This document shows, in pieces, positions 25,302-33,442 of a DNA stretch of 64,000 bases. Source of the DNA: Bacillota bacterium. GTDB lineage: Bacteria > Bacillota > Clostridia > Christensenellales > QAND01. Numbering within the stretch: the first letter of the stretch is position 1; each line of letters begins with the position of its first letter. A model generated the notes under the pieces. That model was given only the letters and a program-made list of their open reading frames with translations. It was not told the origin of the DNA and did no database searches. The position numbers and the translations under genes were made by a program. The DNA lies in the NCBI GenBank assembly GCA_003150225.1, contig QAND01000005.1:33928-97927 (forward strand), in the 5' to 3' direction.

Positions 25302-26069
25302 TTATTTAATACGAACCCCATCGGGGGTAATGCGGCCAATGATGCCCTCAGCGGCCTCGCGGTCCAGGAGCCAGGTACAGTTGGGGTGCAGCTGCAGAAT
25401 GCTGGCGGGCACTTCCTCCGTCACCGGCCCCAGAATGGCATTGGCAGCGGCCTCAGCCTTGTGGGAGCCCGAGACTATGGGCATGGTAATCTGCCCCTGC
25501 ATAAAGGTCTTAAGACCCATGGTGATTCCAGAGAGCGGCAGCCATTTGGGATCCACTCCCTCGTTCTGCACCATATCGTTCTGGATGGTATCGGACAGCT
25601 TCACCACATGGCTCACGCTATCAAAGGGGGTCCCAGGGAGACAGAAACCCAGATGGGCGTCAGGACCCACACCCAACATCTGCAAACCAACCTTCAGTTC
25701 CCGCACGCGTGCCTCGTAACGGGCCGCCTCAGCTTCCCAATCATCGGGGTCGGGATTGGGCATATTGGCCCGGTCGCCCTCGATGCCCAGCGCATCCCAC
25801 AGTCCCTTCTGCATCCGGGGGCGCATGGTCAGAAGGCCCTTGTCGTATCCCTTAGGGGTAAGGAATTCGTCTGCGTTGACGGTATGAAGTCCGGACGCGT
25901 CGAAGGGGTTCTTCCGATAGATTTCGGAGATCATCTCATGGATGGGTTCAGTGGTGGTTCCTGTGCAGCAGCCGATGGTTCCATCGGGATGGGCAAGGGC
26001 GTATTTGATAAACGCCCAGGCTCCGGCGGTAAGGCACTCTTCTCGGGAATCAAAAATCCTGATCTTCAT
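25302..26069 (-). CDS. Divergent NagB-like protein, copy 3 of array
   Basis: 255 aa from MKIRIFDSREEC, behind AAGGAGGACACCC. Same layout as its neighbours: CTGTTTEPIHEM, VNADEFLTPK, GVGPDAHLGFCLPGTPFD, GITMGLKTFMQGQ and VPASILQLHPNC, with Leu instead of the catalytic Glu. The motif block is almost identical to the other copies while the segment around residues 75-125 varies strongly, as if substrate-contact loops had diverged. 39 bases separate its stop from copy 4. Confidence 0.85.
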   Translation of the reverse strand: MKIRIFDSREECLTAGAWAFIKYALAHPDGTIGCCTGTTTEPIHEMISEIYRKNPFDASGLHTVNADEFLTPKGYDKGLLTMRPRMQKGLWDALGIEGDRANMPNPDPDDWEAEAARYEARVRELKVGLQMLGVGPDAHLGFCLPGTPFDSVSHVVKLSDTIQNDMVQNEGVDPKWLPLSGITMGLKTFMQGQITMPIVSGSHKAEAAANAILGPVTEEVPASILQLHPNCTWLLDREAAEGIIGRITPDGVRIK

Positions 26070-26133
26070 GGGTGTCCTCCTTATATTTGGTTGTTCCAGG
26101 CGAGCGGATTTCTTCTTTCCCCCGCCAAATCCA

Positions 26134-26916
26134 TCATTTGATACGGACGCCGTTCTCATCGATGCGGCCAATGATGCCGGCTGCCGCCTCCCGGTCCATA
26201 TACCAGGTGCAGTTGGGATGCAACTGCAAAATGCTGGCAGGGACCTCCTCCGTCACCGGCCCTAAGATGGCCTTTTCCACCGCTTCCGCCTTGCTGGCGC
26301 CAACGGTGATGGGTAGCAGCTCCCGGCCCTGCATAAAGGTTCTAAGGCCCATGGTAATGCCATAGAAAGGACCCCATTTGGGATTTACCTGGCGGGTCCC
26401 CCCTACAATGCTGCTCTCGGTCAGCACCTGGGAGATGGGGGCGACATGGGAGATGGTGCCAAAGGGGGTTCCAGGCAGGCAAAAGCCCAGATGAGCATCG
26501 GGACCCACACCCAGCATCTGCAGACCAATGCCTCCGATCTCCCGGATGGTGGCCTCATACTTCTCCGCCTCGGCCTCCCAGTCCTTGGGATTGGCGTCCG
26601 GCATATGGGCATGGTTCTCATCGATGCCCAGCACCGACCAAAGGGTTTTTTCCATGCCGGGGCGCATGGTGATGATGGGACCGTCATACCCCTCGCCCTG
26701 GGGAGTCAAAAATTCATCGGCATTGACGGTGTGAATGCCCGAAGCGTCAAAGGGATTTTTCCGGTAGATCTCAGCGATCATCTCATGGATAGGGCCGGTG
26801 GTGCTTCCAGTGCAGAGGCCGATGGCGCCGCAGGGCTCCTTTAGCATATAACCGACGGCCCGCCAGGCCGCGGCAGTCCTGCACTCTTCACTGGAATCAA
26901 AAATACGGATTCTCAT
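26134..26916 (-). CDS. Divergent NagB-like protein, copy 2 of array
   Basis: 260 aa from MRIRIFDSSEECRT, behind AGGAGGAGTTCAGTC. CTGSTTGPIHEM, VNADEFLTPQ, GVGPDAHLGFCLPGTPFG, GITMGLRTFMQG and VPASILQLHPNCTWYMD are present. It carries an insert, VLTESSIVGGTRQVNPK, after the active-site loop. Its second and third helices (AAAWRAVGYMLKEPCG) differ from the AGAWAF found in the other three. Same Glu-to-Leu change at the catalytic motif. Confidence 0.85.
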   Translation of the reverse strand: MRIRIFDSSEECRTAAAWRAVGYMLKEPCGAIGLCTGSTTGPIHEMIAEIYRKNPFDASGIHTVNADEFLTPQGEGYDGPIITMRPGMEKTLWSVLGIDENHAHMPDANPKDWEAEAEKYEATIREIGGIGLQMLGVGPDAHLGFCLPGTPFGTISHVAPISQVLTESSIVGGTRQVNPKWGPFYGITMGLRTFMQGRELLPITVGASKAEAVEKAILGPVTEEVPASILQLHPNCTWYMDREAAAGIIGRIDENGVRIK

Positions 26917-26951
26917 GACTGAACTCCTCCTATTCACCCGGCAAACGGGCG

Positions 26952-27719
26952 TTATTTCATGGGGGTGCCATCGGGATTAACCCGGCCGATGATGCCGGCC
27001 GCCGCCTCCCGGTCCATATACCAGGTGCAGTTGGGGTGCAGCTGCAAAATGCTGGCGGGAACCTCCTCCGTCACCGGGCCAAAGATGGCTTTCTCAGCCG
27101 CCTCGGCCTTGCTGGCGCCGCAGACAATAGGCAGCATCTCTTTGCCCTGCATAAAGGTCTTCAGCCCCATGGTAATGCCATAGAAGGGGCCCATGGAGCG
27201 ATCGAACTTATACTTGTTGACGATGATCTCCTCGATGGCCGGGGAAACCGCCCGCTTATGACAGACGCTGTCAAAGGAGGTTCCCGCAAGACAGAAACCC
27301 AGGTGGGCGTCGGGGCCCACACCCAGCATCTGCAAGCCTACGCCGCCTACAGCTTTGATGCGCTCCTCATATTTGAGGGCCTCGGCGTCGCCATCCTCGG
27401 CGGTGCTGTCCGGAAGCATGCCCCGCTCCTCATCGATGCCTAGGGCGTCAAACAGATCCTTTTTCATGGTGGTACGCATGGTCAGGGTGACAGGGCTTCC
27501 CTTGGGGGTGAGAAACTCGTCGGCGTTTACGGTGTGCAGCCGGGAAACATCGAAGGGGTATTTCCGATAGATATCCGCCACCATCTCATGGATGGGGCCG
27601 GTGGTGGATCCGGTGCAGAGGCCGATGGTTCCCTCCGGGTTGTTGAGGGCATACCTGATAAAGGCCCAGGCCCCCGCCACAAGGCATTCTTCCCTGGAAT
27701 CAAAGATGCGAATTTTCAT
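26952..27719 (-). CDS. Divergent NagB-like protein, copy 1 (first gene of array)
   Basis: 255 aa. CTGSTTGPIHEM, VNADEFLTPK, GVGPDAHLGFCLAGTSFD (Pro of the loop also changed to Ala), GITMGLKTFMQGK and VPASILQLHPNCTWYMD. It starts behind TGGAGGT and is the promoter-proximal gene. The four genes are read in one direction with spacers of 35-64 bases and no terminator between them, so they form an operon. The catalytic Glu position is Leu, as in copies 2-4. What they act on is not known; an amino-sugar or other aldose phosphate is a guess. Confidence 0.85.
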   Translation of the reverse strand: MKIRIFDSREECLVAGAWAFIRYALNNPEGTIGLCTGSTTGPIHEMVADIYRKYPFDVSRLHTVNADEFLTPKGSPVTLTMRTTMKKDLFDALGIDEERGMLPDSTAEDGDAEALKYEERIKAVGGVGLQMLGVGPDAHLGFCLAGTSFDSVCHKRAVSPAIEEIIVNKYKFDRSMGPFYGITMGLKTFMQGKEMLPIVCGASKAEAAEKAIFGPVTEEVPASILQLHPNCTWYMDREAAAGIIGRVNPDGTPMK

Positions 27720-27771
27720 CCGTTACCTCCATTGGGACCGTCTACCAAACCGGTCCTATTTTGATAAATTT

Positions 27772-27834
27772 ATTATACTATGAGGCTCCCGGGAAATCCA
27801 CCCATTTATACCAATCAAACAAAACCATATTGGT
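27772..27834 (-). promoter_or_regulatory. Promoter and possible operator of the NagB-like array
   Basis: TATAAT at 27772-27777 on the minus strand serves the array; its -35 is weak. Upstream lies an inverted repeat ACCAAT-N13-ATTGGT (27810-27834). ATTGGTATA-type sequence here recalls GntR/NagR-like operators, but this is only suggestive. Confidence 0.4.
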
Positions 27835-27917
27835 GTTTTTTGTAGGTTCTGCCGGTCTTTTCCCGTGTATTTTATGGTATACTAATAAGGTTATCGAAAA
27901 GAACGGAGGAGATAAAC

Positions 27918-28430
27918 ATGAAACAACTGGACTATACCCAGACGGCCAACCGGGTTTTGGAGGCTTTCTCCCAGGGCGGAGCCTTTCTCACCGCCGGAAA
28001 GATGGGGGATGCCAATCCTATGACCATCGGCTGGGGTGCCGTGGAAATCATGTGGAACAAAGGCATCTTTCTTACGGTAGTCCGGCCCCAGCGGCATACC
28101 TTTCCCCTACTCCGTCGGGATATGGAGTTTACCGTCAGCGTGCCCACAAAAAATCCTTTGAAAAAGGAATTAGCCTATTGCGGCACCAAATCCGGCCGTG
28201 ACGGCGATAAATGGGCGGCAACCGGTCTTACTGCCGCTCCTGGACAGGTGGTAAAAACCCCCATTGTAGCACAATGCGGCCTGCATTTTGAGTGCAAAGT
28301 GGTAGCATGCCAGACCTTCGAACCCATGCTGCTTCAGGAAGAGATTCGGGAAAAAAGCTATCCTGGCAACGACTATCATACCGCCTTCTATGGGGAGATC
28401 GTAGCCTGCTATACCACCGATGAAGAGTAG
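27918..28430 (+). CDS. Flavin reductase-like FMN-binding protein
   Basis: 170 aa. The split-barrel flavin-reductase domain is recognisable from MTIGWGAVEIMWNKGIFLTVVRPQRHTFPLLRR, the FMN-binding core, and FTVSVPTKNPLKKELAYCGTKSGRDGDK, a block typical of the Clostridial members. It is complete and starts behind ACGGAGGAGATAAAC. Such proteins bind FMN and reduce small acceptors; the physiological partner is unknown. Divergent from the NagB-like array. A TATACT -10 box lies about 30 bases upstream. Confidence 0.87.
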   Translation: MKQLDYTQTANRVLEAFSQGGAFLTAGKMGDANPMTIGWGAVEIMWNKGIFLTVVRPQRHTFPLLRRDMEFTVSVPTKNPLKKELAYCGTKSGRDGDKWAATGLTAAPGQVVKTPIVAQCGLHFECKVVACQTFEPMLLQEEIREKSYPGNDYHTAFYGEIVACYTTDEE

Positions 28431-28445
28431 CGCGCAACCTCGTGC

Positions 28446-28472
28446 AAAAGGGGCCTTTGGGGGCCCTTTTTT
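28446..28472 (+). terminator. Terminator of the flavin reductase gene
   Basis: AAAAGGGGCC-TTTGG-GGGCCC followed by six T. Confidence 0.8.
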
Positions 28473-28484
28473 CATGGATTTTTC

Positions 28485-28512
28485 TTGACTTCAGCCAAAA
28501 CAATGGTATGAT
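28485..28512 (+). promoter_or_regulatory. Promoter of the AbrB-ABC operon
   Basis: TTGACT (28485-28490), a 16-base spacer, TATGAT (28507-28512), with an extended -10 TG at 28504-28505. 44 bases before the GTG start. Confidence 0.75.
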
Positions 28513-28556
28513 TTATATGAAAAGTAATACTATTCTTACCATTGGAGAGATGTATC

Positions 28557-28850
28557 GTGGAGAACAAGCGGCAGCCGGAACCCTATATGGGCACCGTAAA
28601 GCTGGGGCCCAAGGGGCAAATCGTGATTCCCAAGGAGGTTCGGGAGATGTTTGGCATTGGGCCCGGGGATTCCCTCTTGCTGATGGCTCACCCAGGACGG
28701 GGAATCGCTATGCACCGGCCCTCCTTCTTTGCCGCTATGGCGGACGCCATCTTCCAGGGAACCTATCGAGAGGAAGCCGCTCCAACGGAGCAACTTGCAA
28801 ATTTTGCCCAGGTGGTCCAGGAGACCGTCCGGGAGGAGGAAACCAAATGA
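28557..28850 (+). CDS. AbrB/SpoVT-family transcriptional regulator
   Basis: 97 aa from a GTG start 7 bases after GGAGAG; a TTG five codons earlier would overlap that ribosome site. The swapped-hairpin AbrB domain is GTVKLGPKGQIVIPKEVREMFGIGPGDSLLLMAHP. The C-terminal 45 residues are an amphipathic helical extension. Its TGA overlaps the ATG of the ABC ATPase (ATGA), so regulator and transporter are made together, and it probably represses its own operon. Confidence 0.88.
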   Translation: MENKRQPEPYMGTVKLGPKGQIVIPKEVREMFGIGPGDSLLLMAHPGRGIAMHRPSFFAAMADAIFQGTYREEAAPTEQLANFAQVVQETVREEETK

Positions 28851-29578
28851 ACGCCCTAGAGATTCGTGCCCTTACCAAGGTGTACGAACAGCATACGGCG
28901 GTAGACCACCTGACCCTTGACATCAGGGAGGGAGAGCTCTTCGGCCTGTTGGGGGTCAACGGCGCCGGCAAATCCACCACCATTAAGATGCTGTCCTGTC
29001 TATGTCGCCCCACCGCGGGGGACGCCCTTCTATTGGGGGACAGCATTCTTACCGCTCCCCACCGGGTAAAGGAGAAGATCAACGTCTCCCCCCAGGAAAC
29101 CGCCGTTGCCCCCAATTTATCGGTGGCGGAAAACCTGGCGCTCATGGCCGGTATCTATGGAAGCCCCGGAGCACAGGCCCGGGAGCGAGTCCAGGAAATG
29201 CTGGTTTCCATGGGACTAACGGAGGTGGAAAAACAGAAGGCGAAAACCCTCTCGGGAGGCTGGCAACGGCGGCTTAGCATCGCCATGGCGCTGATTACCC
29301 GGCCAAGGATTCTATTCCTGGACGAACCCACCCTGGGCCTGGACGTACTGGCCCGCCGGGAGCTATGGGGAATCATTCGCAGCTTAAAAGGCCGGGTCAC
29401 CGTCATCCTGACCACCCATTACATGGAGGAGGCTCAATCCCTATGCGACCGGATCGCCGTCATGGCACGAGGACGGCTTCGGGCGGTGGGCACCGTGGGT
29501 GAGTTGATGGCGCAGACAAAGGCTCCCAACTTTGAGGAGGCCTTTGTATCCCTCTGCGAAAAGGAGGAATCTCTATGA
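28847..29578 (+). CDS. ABC-2 type transporter ATP-binding protein
   Basis: 243 aa. Walker A GVNGAGKST (about 39-47), signature LSGGWQRR, Walker B RILFLDEPT and a switch histidine in TTHYMEE. Closest in style to exporters of drugs or small lipids in the CcmA/NatA group. The signature has W where Q is usual (LSGGW), which is common in this group. Start ATGA overlaps the regulator; stop overlaps the permease by 4 bases. Forms an exporter with the next gene. Confidence 0.92.
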   Translation: MNALEIRALTKVYEQHTAVDHLTLDIREGELFGLLGVNGAGKSTTIKMLSCLCRPTAGDALLLGDSILTAPHRVKEKINVSPQETAVAPNLSVAENLALMAGIYGSPGAQARERVQEMLVSMGLTEVEKQKAKTLSGGWQRRLSIAMALITRPRILFLDEPTLGLDVLARRELWGIIRSLKGRVTVILTTHYMEEAQSLCDRIAVMARGRLRAVGTVGELMAQTKAPNFEEAFVSLCEKEESL

Positions 29579-30312
29579 AGCTCATAGCGTTTGCATCTCG
29601 CAACTGGAAAGAGCTGATTCGGGATAAGCTAAACTTGATATTCGGCATTGGCTTTCCGGTGATCCTGCTGCTGCTGTTGACGGCCATCCAGGCCAACATC
29701 CCGGTTTCCTTGTTTACCCTGGATCAGCTTACGCCCGGCGTAGCGGTCTTTGGCCTATCCTTTGTATCCCTATTTTCCGGCGTACTCATCGCTAAGGACA
29801 GAACCAGCTCCTTTATGCTGCGGCTGTTCATCTCCCCCCTTCATCCGGGGGAGTTCATCCTGGGTTACATCCTTCCCCTTCTGCCCATGGCCGCCGCCCA
29901 GATTCTCCTCTGCTTTCTGGTGGCGGGTATACTGGGGTTGCCTTTAACCGTTAACGTCCTTTGGAGCGCGCTGATCCTGCTTCCGGCATCGGTGCTGTTC
30001 ATCGCACTGGGGTTGCTGTGCGGCTGTCTTCTCACCGACAAACAGGTGGGCGGTATCTGCGGCGCGCTTTTGACCAACATCACCGCCTGGCTGTCCGGCA
30101 CCTGGTTTGATCTCAACCTGGTAGGAGGTGTGTTTTCAGGGGTAGCAAATGCGCTGCCCTTTGTACACGCGGTGGAGGCGGGCCTGGCAGCCCTTCATGG
30201 AAACCTTGCTGGCGTATTTCCCCACCTCTGGTGGGTGCTGGGCTACGGCGTCGCTTTTCTGGGGCTGGCGGTCTGGGTGTTCACCCGGCGGATGAATGGG
30301 GATCAAAAATGA
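29575..30312 (+). CDS. ABC-2 type transporter permease
   Basis: 245 aa with six predicted membrane segments: about 21-41, 60-80, 101-125, 134-156, 165-185 and 213-236. The pattern SFVSLFSGVLIAKDRTSSFMLRLFISPLHPGEFILGY is characteristic of the ABC2 membrane family. Pairs with the ATPase upstream. The substrate cannot be read from sequence; the adjacent AbrB regulator suggests a drug or toxic-compound exporter (inference). Confidence 0.9.
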   Translation: MKLIAFASRNWKELIRDKLNLIFGIGFPVILLLLLTAIQANIPVSLFTLDQLTPGVAVFGLSFVSLFSGVLIAKDRTSSFMLRLFISPLHPGEFILGYILPLLPMAAAQILLCFLVAGILGLPLTVNVLWSALILLPASVLFIALGLLCGCLLTDKQVGGICGALLTNITAWLSGTWFDLNLVGGVFSGVANALPFVHAVEAGLAALHGNLAGVFPHLWWVLGYGVAFLGLAVWVFTRRMNGDQK

Positions 30313-30386
30313 TCCTTGCCACCAAGCGTTCCGGATGCTTTCCATGATATAATTAATAAACACTATATCAATCGGGAGATACAAGA

Positions 30387-30968
30387 ATGGCACAGAAATA
30401 CACCATACCCGCTTGCTGCGGACGGGCAATCGACGTACTCATGGGACAAACCATAACTGTAATCGATCTTGAGGGAGGACAGGTTGTAGATTTCTTTGCG
30501 GAGTCCGCGGAAAATCCAGAGGAGTTTCTATCCCCCGGCGTTACCATCGACTGCAACGAATCCCTGCGCATATCCGTTGGGAACCATCTCTATTCCAATC
30601 TTTACCGCCCCATGTTTCAAGTGCTTCAAGATGAGGTTGGTGAGCACGACCTTTTACATCCATGCTGCCGGCCGGAAATGTACGATTTTTTCTACCACAA
30701 CGGCGCAGGACATCCCAACTGTCTGGAAAACATCAATGGCTGCCTAGGAAGGGCAAGGCCGATCATCCATCCCATCAATCTCTTTATGTATACGGAGATC
30801 CAGCCAGATGGCAGCATCTGCGTCAAACGCCCCCTCTCCAAACCGGGCGATCGGATCGTTTTCAAAGCGGAGATGGATCTGCGGATCGGCGCCGCGGCCT
30901 GCAGCGTCTCGGAAAGCGACTGCAACAGCGGGAGCTGCACGCCCATAAAAATCCTGATTACGGACTAA
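30387..30968 (+). CDS. DUF1989 (urea carboxylase-associated family) protein
   Basis: 193 aa. The double-stranded beta-helix family DUF1989 is recognised by GGQVVDFFAESAENPEEFLSPG, the LYSNLYRPMFQVLQD block and the C-terminal CSVSESDCNSGSCTPIKI, which holds Cys residues seen in the group. Members associate with urea carboxylase or amino-acid use in other bacteria. No urea genes are here, so the job is unknown. Ends just before a terminator. Confidence 0.85.
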   Translation: MAQKYTIPACCGRAIDVLMGQTITVIDLEGGQVVDFFAESAENPEEFLSPGVTIDCNESLRISVGNHLYSNLYRPMFQVLQDEVGEHDLLHPCCRPEMYDFFYHNGAGHPNCLENINGCLGRARPIIHPINLFMYTEIQPDGSICVKRPLSKPGDRIVFKAEMDLRIGAAACSVSESDCNSGSCTPIKILITD

Positions 30969-30975
30969 CGCCGCA

Positions 30976-31236
30976 TCAAAAAAGGCCGCCCTGGGGCGGC
31001 CTTTTATTTGGTCTCCAGAAGCTTTTCCGGAAAATGCCACAAGCCACAGCAACTCTGTAAAGGATCCGAAGCGTTGGCATGCGGATACAATTCAGTGCTT
31101 CTATTTCGCCTATATAGGCACGGCTGAGTCCCGAGGCTTCTGCCGACTCCTCCTGTGTATACCCCGAAAGCTTCCGGTAGTGGCTTATGTTGAGGTCAAC
31201 TTTTAATAGAAAGCATTCCTCCTCTTTAGAAAGCAT
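30976..31236 (-). CDS. Small XRE-type helix-turn-helix protein
   Basis: 86 aa. A single HTH domain of the phage Cro/CI type: ISHYRKLSGYTQEESAEASGLSRAYIGEIEAL, followed by the usual third-helix region MPTLRILYRVAVACGI. It is complete at the N-terminus, with ribosome site GAGGGG. The C-terminus, KRPPQGGLF, is encoded by the terminator stem, so the final nine residues may be accidental read-through of a lost stop. DNA-binding regulator of unknown target. Confidence 0.6.
   Translation of the reverse strand: MLSKEEECFLLKVDLNISHYRKLSGYTQEESAEASGLSRAYIGEIEALNCIRMPTLRILYRVAVACGIFRKSFWRPNKRPPQGGLF
30979..31005. terminator. Bidirectional terminator
   Basis: AAAAAGGCCGCC-CTGG-GGCGGCCTTTTA between the convergent DUF1989 and XRE genes. 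Its minus-strand reading encodes the last residues of the XRE gene. Confidence 0.85.
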
Positions 31237-31354
31237 TTTCCCCTCAATGGATAGACAATGAAATGGCAGAAACGATTTACCCCAAACCCACTATATCGCA
31301 GTTTGCTGTTAAAATGCTGATTTCGCCTAAAGTAGGAGAAAGTGGGATAGCTGG

Positions 31355-31393
31355 CAATAAAAAAACGGCGGGTTCCAGATTGGAACCCGCCGC
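31355..31393 (-). terminator. Terminator of the first DegV gene
   Basis: On the minus strand CGGCGGGTTCCA-ATC-TGGAACCCGCCG followed by seven T, 19 bases past the DegV stop. Confidence 0.92.
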
Positions 31394-31411
31394 GGGCCAT
31401 CGCAAGGGGCG

Positions 31412-32263
31412 CTACACCTCAAAGGCGATGATGCCGATGAGACCTGGTCCGGTATGAGCCCCCAACACGGGGCTCACCGCCGAGATGAAGGATTCCTTCA
31501 CCTTGGCAACCCCCCTAAGCTCCCGCTCCACATCCCGAGCCAGGGCTTCCGCTCCGCCGTGAACCACCGCCAGCTCCACCTCTTTACCGGTAAAGCGGGC
31601 CTTGAACTCTTTTTTCATGCTCTCCAGGGATTTTCGATACCCTACCGTTTTGCTCATGGGATAGTAGACGCCGTCATCGTTGACGGAAATCACCGGGCAG
31701 ATGCGCAGCAACGTGCCCACAATGCCCTCCACCTTGCCGATTCGTCCGCCCTTACTGAGGTATTCCAGCGTGCGAACCACATAGGCCGCCAACATGCTCC
31801 CACGGATCCGATCCATCCGTGCGATGGCCCTGGGGATGCTGCCGCTCTTTTGAATCTCTCGGGCAGCGCTCAATACCATGAGCCCCAAAGCCATAGACAG
31901 GGTTCGGCTGTCATACACCGTCACCTGCATCCGGGTGTATTCCTCGGCGCACATCCGCATGGCGTTATAGGTCCCCGAAAGGCCCGAACTGATGCAGATC
32001 TGCAGCAAATGGGTGTAGCCCTCATCCGCGATGGCATCCCAGGTGGCGGTGATATCATCGAGGCTGGGCATGGAGGAGGTGGGTAGTTCCTCATCCAGGC
32101 GCTCGTACACATACTGCGCATCCACCTCTACCCGATCCCGGTACTCTCGGTCCGCATACACAATCCGAAGCGGAATGATACTGATCCCATACTGGGCCAA
32201 AATCTCATCGGATAGATCGCAGGAGCTATCGGTGGCAATGGCAATTCTCTGATCCATTTCCAT
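31412..32263 (-). CDS. DegV-family fatty-acid-binding protein (first of two)
   Basis: 283 aa. DegV (FakB-like) proteins hold a fatty acid for phosphorylation by the FakA kinase. Motifs: IATDSSCDLSDE at the N-terminus, PTSSMPS, ISSGLSGTYN (the fatty-acid carboxylate site), YLSKGGRIGKVEG and VVHGGAEALA. Start behind GGAGGCACCCA. No fakA in the window. A paralogue lies at 40011-40865, so two carriers with different acyl preference are plausible. Confidence 0.9.
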   Translation of the reverse strand: MEMDQRIAIATDSSCDLSDEILAQYGISIIPLRIVYADREYRDRVEVDAQYVYERLDEELPTSSMPSLDDITATWDAIADEGYTHLLQICISSGLSGTYNAMRMCAEEYTRMQVTVYDSRTLSMALGLMVLSAAREIQKSGSIPRAIARMDRIRGSMLAAYVVRTLEYLSKGGRIGKVEGIVGTLLRICPVISVNDDGVYYPMSKTVGYRKSLESMKKEFKARFTGKEVELAVVHGGAEALARDVERELRGVAKVKESFISAVSPVLGAHTGPGLIGIIAFEV

Positions 32264-32481
32264 TGGGTGCCTCCAATCGGCAACAGATTATATTCCCCTA
32301 TACCGGCCCCTCCGGCCAATACACAGTCGATATGATAAATGATACCAGATGCCCTGGTTTTTTGCAACAAATCTAACCGACCACAAGGGATTTCTACTTC
32401 ATTCTATCCATGAAAGGGCAAAAAAAAATCCACTTTCCCAAAAATTTCTCTGGAAAAACCGGTGCACATCGTATATACTGT

Positions 32482-32509
32482 CATAGTACTGCACTATTGC
32501 TGTACTATG
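32482..32509. promoter_or_regulatory. Inverted repeat upstream of the amino-acid ABC operon
   Basis: CATAGTAC (32482-32489) and GTACTATG (32502-32509), perfect 8-base arms around a 12-base spacer, 30 bases before the binding-protein start codon. It overlaps the expected promoter region (TATACT at 32473-32478 precedes it). A dimeric regulator's operator is a reasonable guess. Confidence 0.45.
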
Positions 32510-32538
32510 CTAAATTATATTTGGGAGTGTACGCTGTG

Positions 32539-33405
32539 ATGAAAAAGTTGAGGTTCACCGCTCTGTGCGCAGCCGGCATGATGCTGGCCGCCCTCACCGC
32601 CGGATGTGGCGGAGACAATCCCGCCGATACCAGCGCGAAGACCTATGTGGTGCTGGAGGATTCCCTGGACGCCGAACAATACGGCATCGGCTTCCGCAAT
32701 GAGGATATCGCTCTGGGACTGGAGGTACAAAAGCATCTGGATGAGATGATCCAGGACGGCACCGCCGCCGAGATCAGCAACAAATGGTTTGGCGAGGATA
32801 TCCTTCTGAAGGATCAGGCCTATCTGGAGGAATCCACTGCCCCCAGCGGAGACGATTCCCTGACCAAAATCCAGAACAAGGGCAAGCTGGTTCTGGGCTT
32901 GGACGACAGCTTCCCGCCCATGGGCTTCCGGGATGAGAGCGACACCATCGTCGGCTTTGATATCGACCTTGCCACCGAAGTTGCCAAGCGCATGGGGGTT
33001 ACCCTTGAGGTGCAGCCCATCGATTGGGACGCCAAGGAGATGGAACTCAGCACCGGCCGCATCGACTGCATCTGGAACGGAATGTCCATCGATGACGACC
33101 GGCTAGCCGCCATGTTCTTCGCCAAGCCCTATGTGGCCAACCGCCAGATCGTCATCGTGCCCAGCGATTCCGATATCAAAACCGTGGCTGACCTTGCCGG
33201 CAAAAAAGTTGGCCTGCAGAAGGGTTCCACCGCCCTTTCTGCCCTCAAGAAAAACGCCGTCTTTGAGCAGGTGGCCGAGGTTGTGGAGCTGGCCGACAAC
33301 GTCACGGTCTTTATGGATCTGAAAGCCGGACGGGTGGACGCCTTTGTGGTGGACGAGGTGGTAGGACGGTATATCATCTCCACCGACCAGGGAGAACAGG
33401 AATAA
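32539..33405 (+). CDS. Amino-acid ABC binding lipoprotein, circularly permuted
   Basis: 288 aa. Lipoprotein signal MKKLRFTALCAAGMMLAALTAGCGG (lipid Cys23). In ordinary type II binding proteins the segment YVVLEDSLDAEQYGIGFR...WFGED is the C-terminal end. Here it comes first, about residues 35-95, followed by the linker AYLEESTAPSGDDS. The normal N-terminal half then starts at about 107 (LTKIQNKGKLVLGLDDSFPPMGF) and runs to VVDEVVGRYIIS at the very end. Each element occurs once, so the domain is complete but permuted. It binds a polar amino acid for the permease and ATPase genes that follow. Start ATG behind GGGAG; the operon hairpin follows its stop. Confidence 0.88.
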   Translation: MKKLRFTALCAAGMMLAALTAGCGGDNPADTSAKTYVVLEDSLDAEQYGIGFRNEDIALGLEVQKHLDEMIQDGTAAEISNKWFGEDILLKDQAYLEESTAPSGDDSLTKIQNKGKLVLGLDDSFPPMGFRDESDTIVGFDIDLATEVAKRMGVTLEVQPIDWDAKEMELSTGRIDCIWNGMSIDDDRLAAMFFAKPYVANRQIVIVPSDSDIKTVADLAGKKVGLQKGSTALSALKKNAVFEQVAEVVELADNVTVFMDLKAGRVDAFVVDEVVGRYIISTDQGEQE

Positions 33406-33442
33406 CTTTAAATCGTATTCCCCATTATTAGAACGGTTTCGC

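Noticed and set aside
24576..26141. A 521-codon plus-strand frame opposite two NagB-like genes
   Set aside because: It spans the gap between two genes on the other strand and repeats itself only because the paralogues do. It is a shadow.
31237..31354. Possible small gene between the XRE gene and the first DegV terminator
   Set aside because: The only frames are short, lack a ribosome site and run into the terminator.
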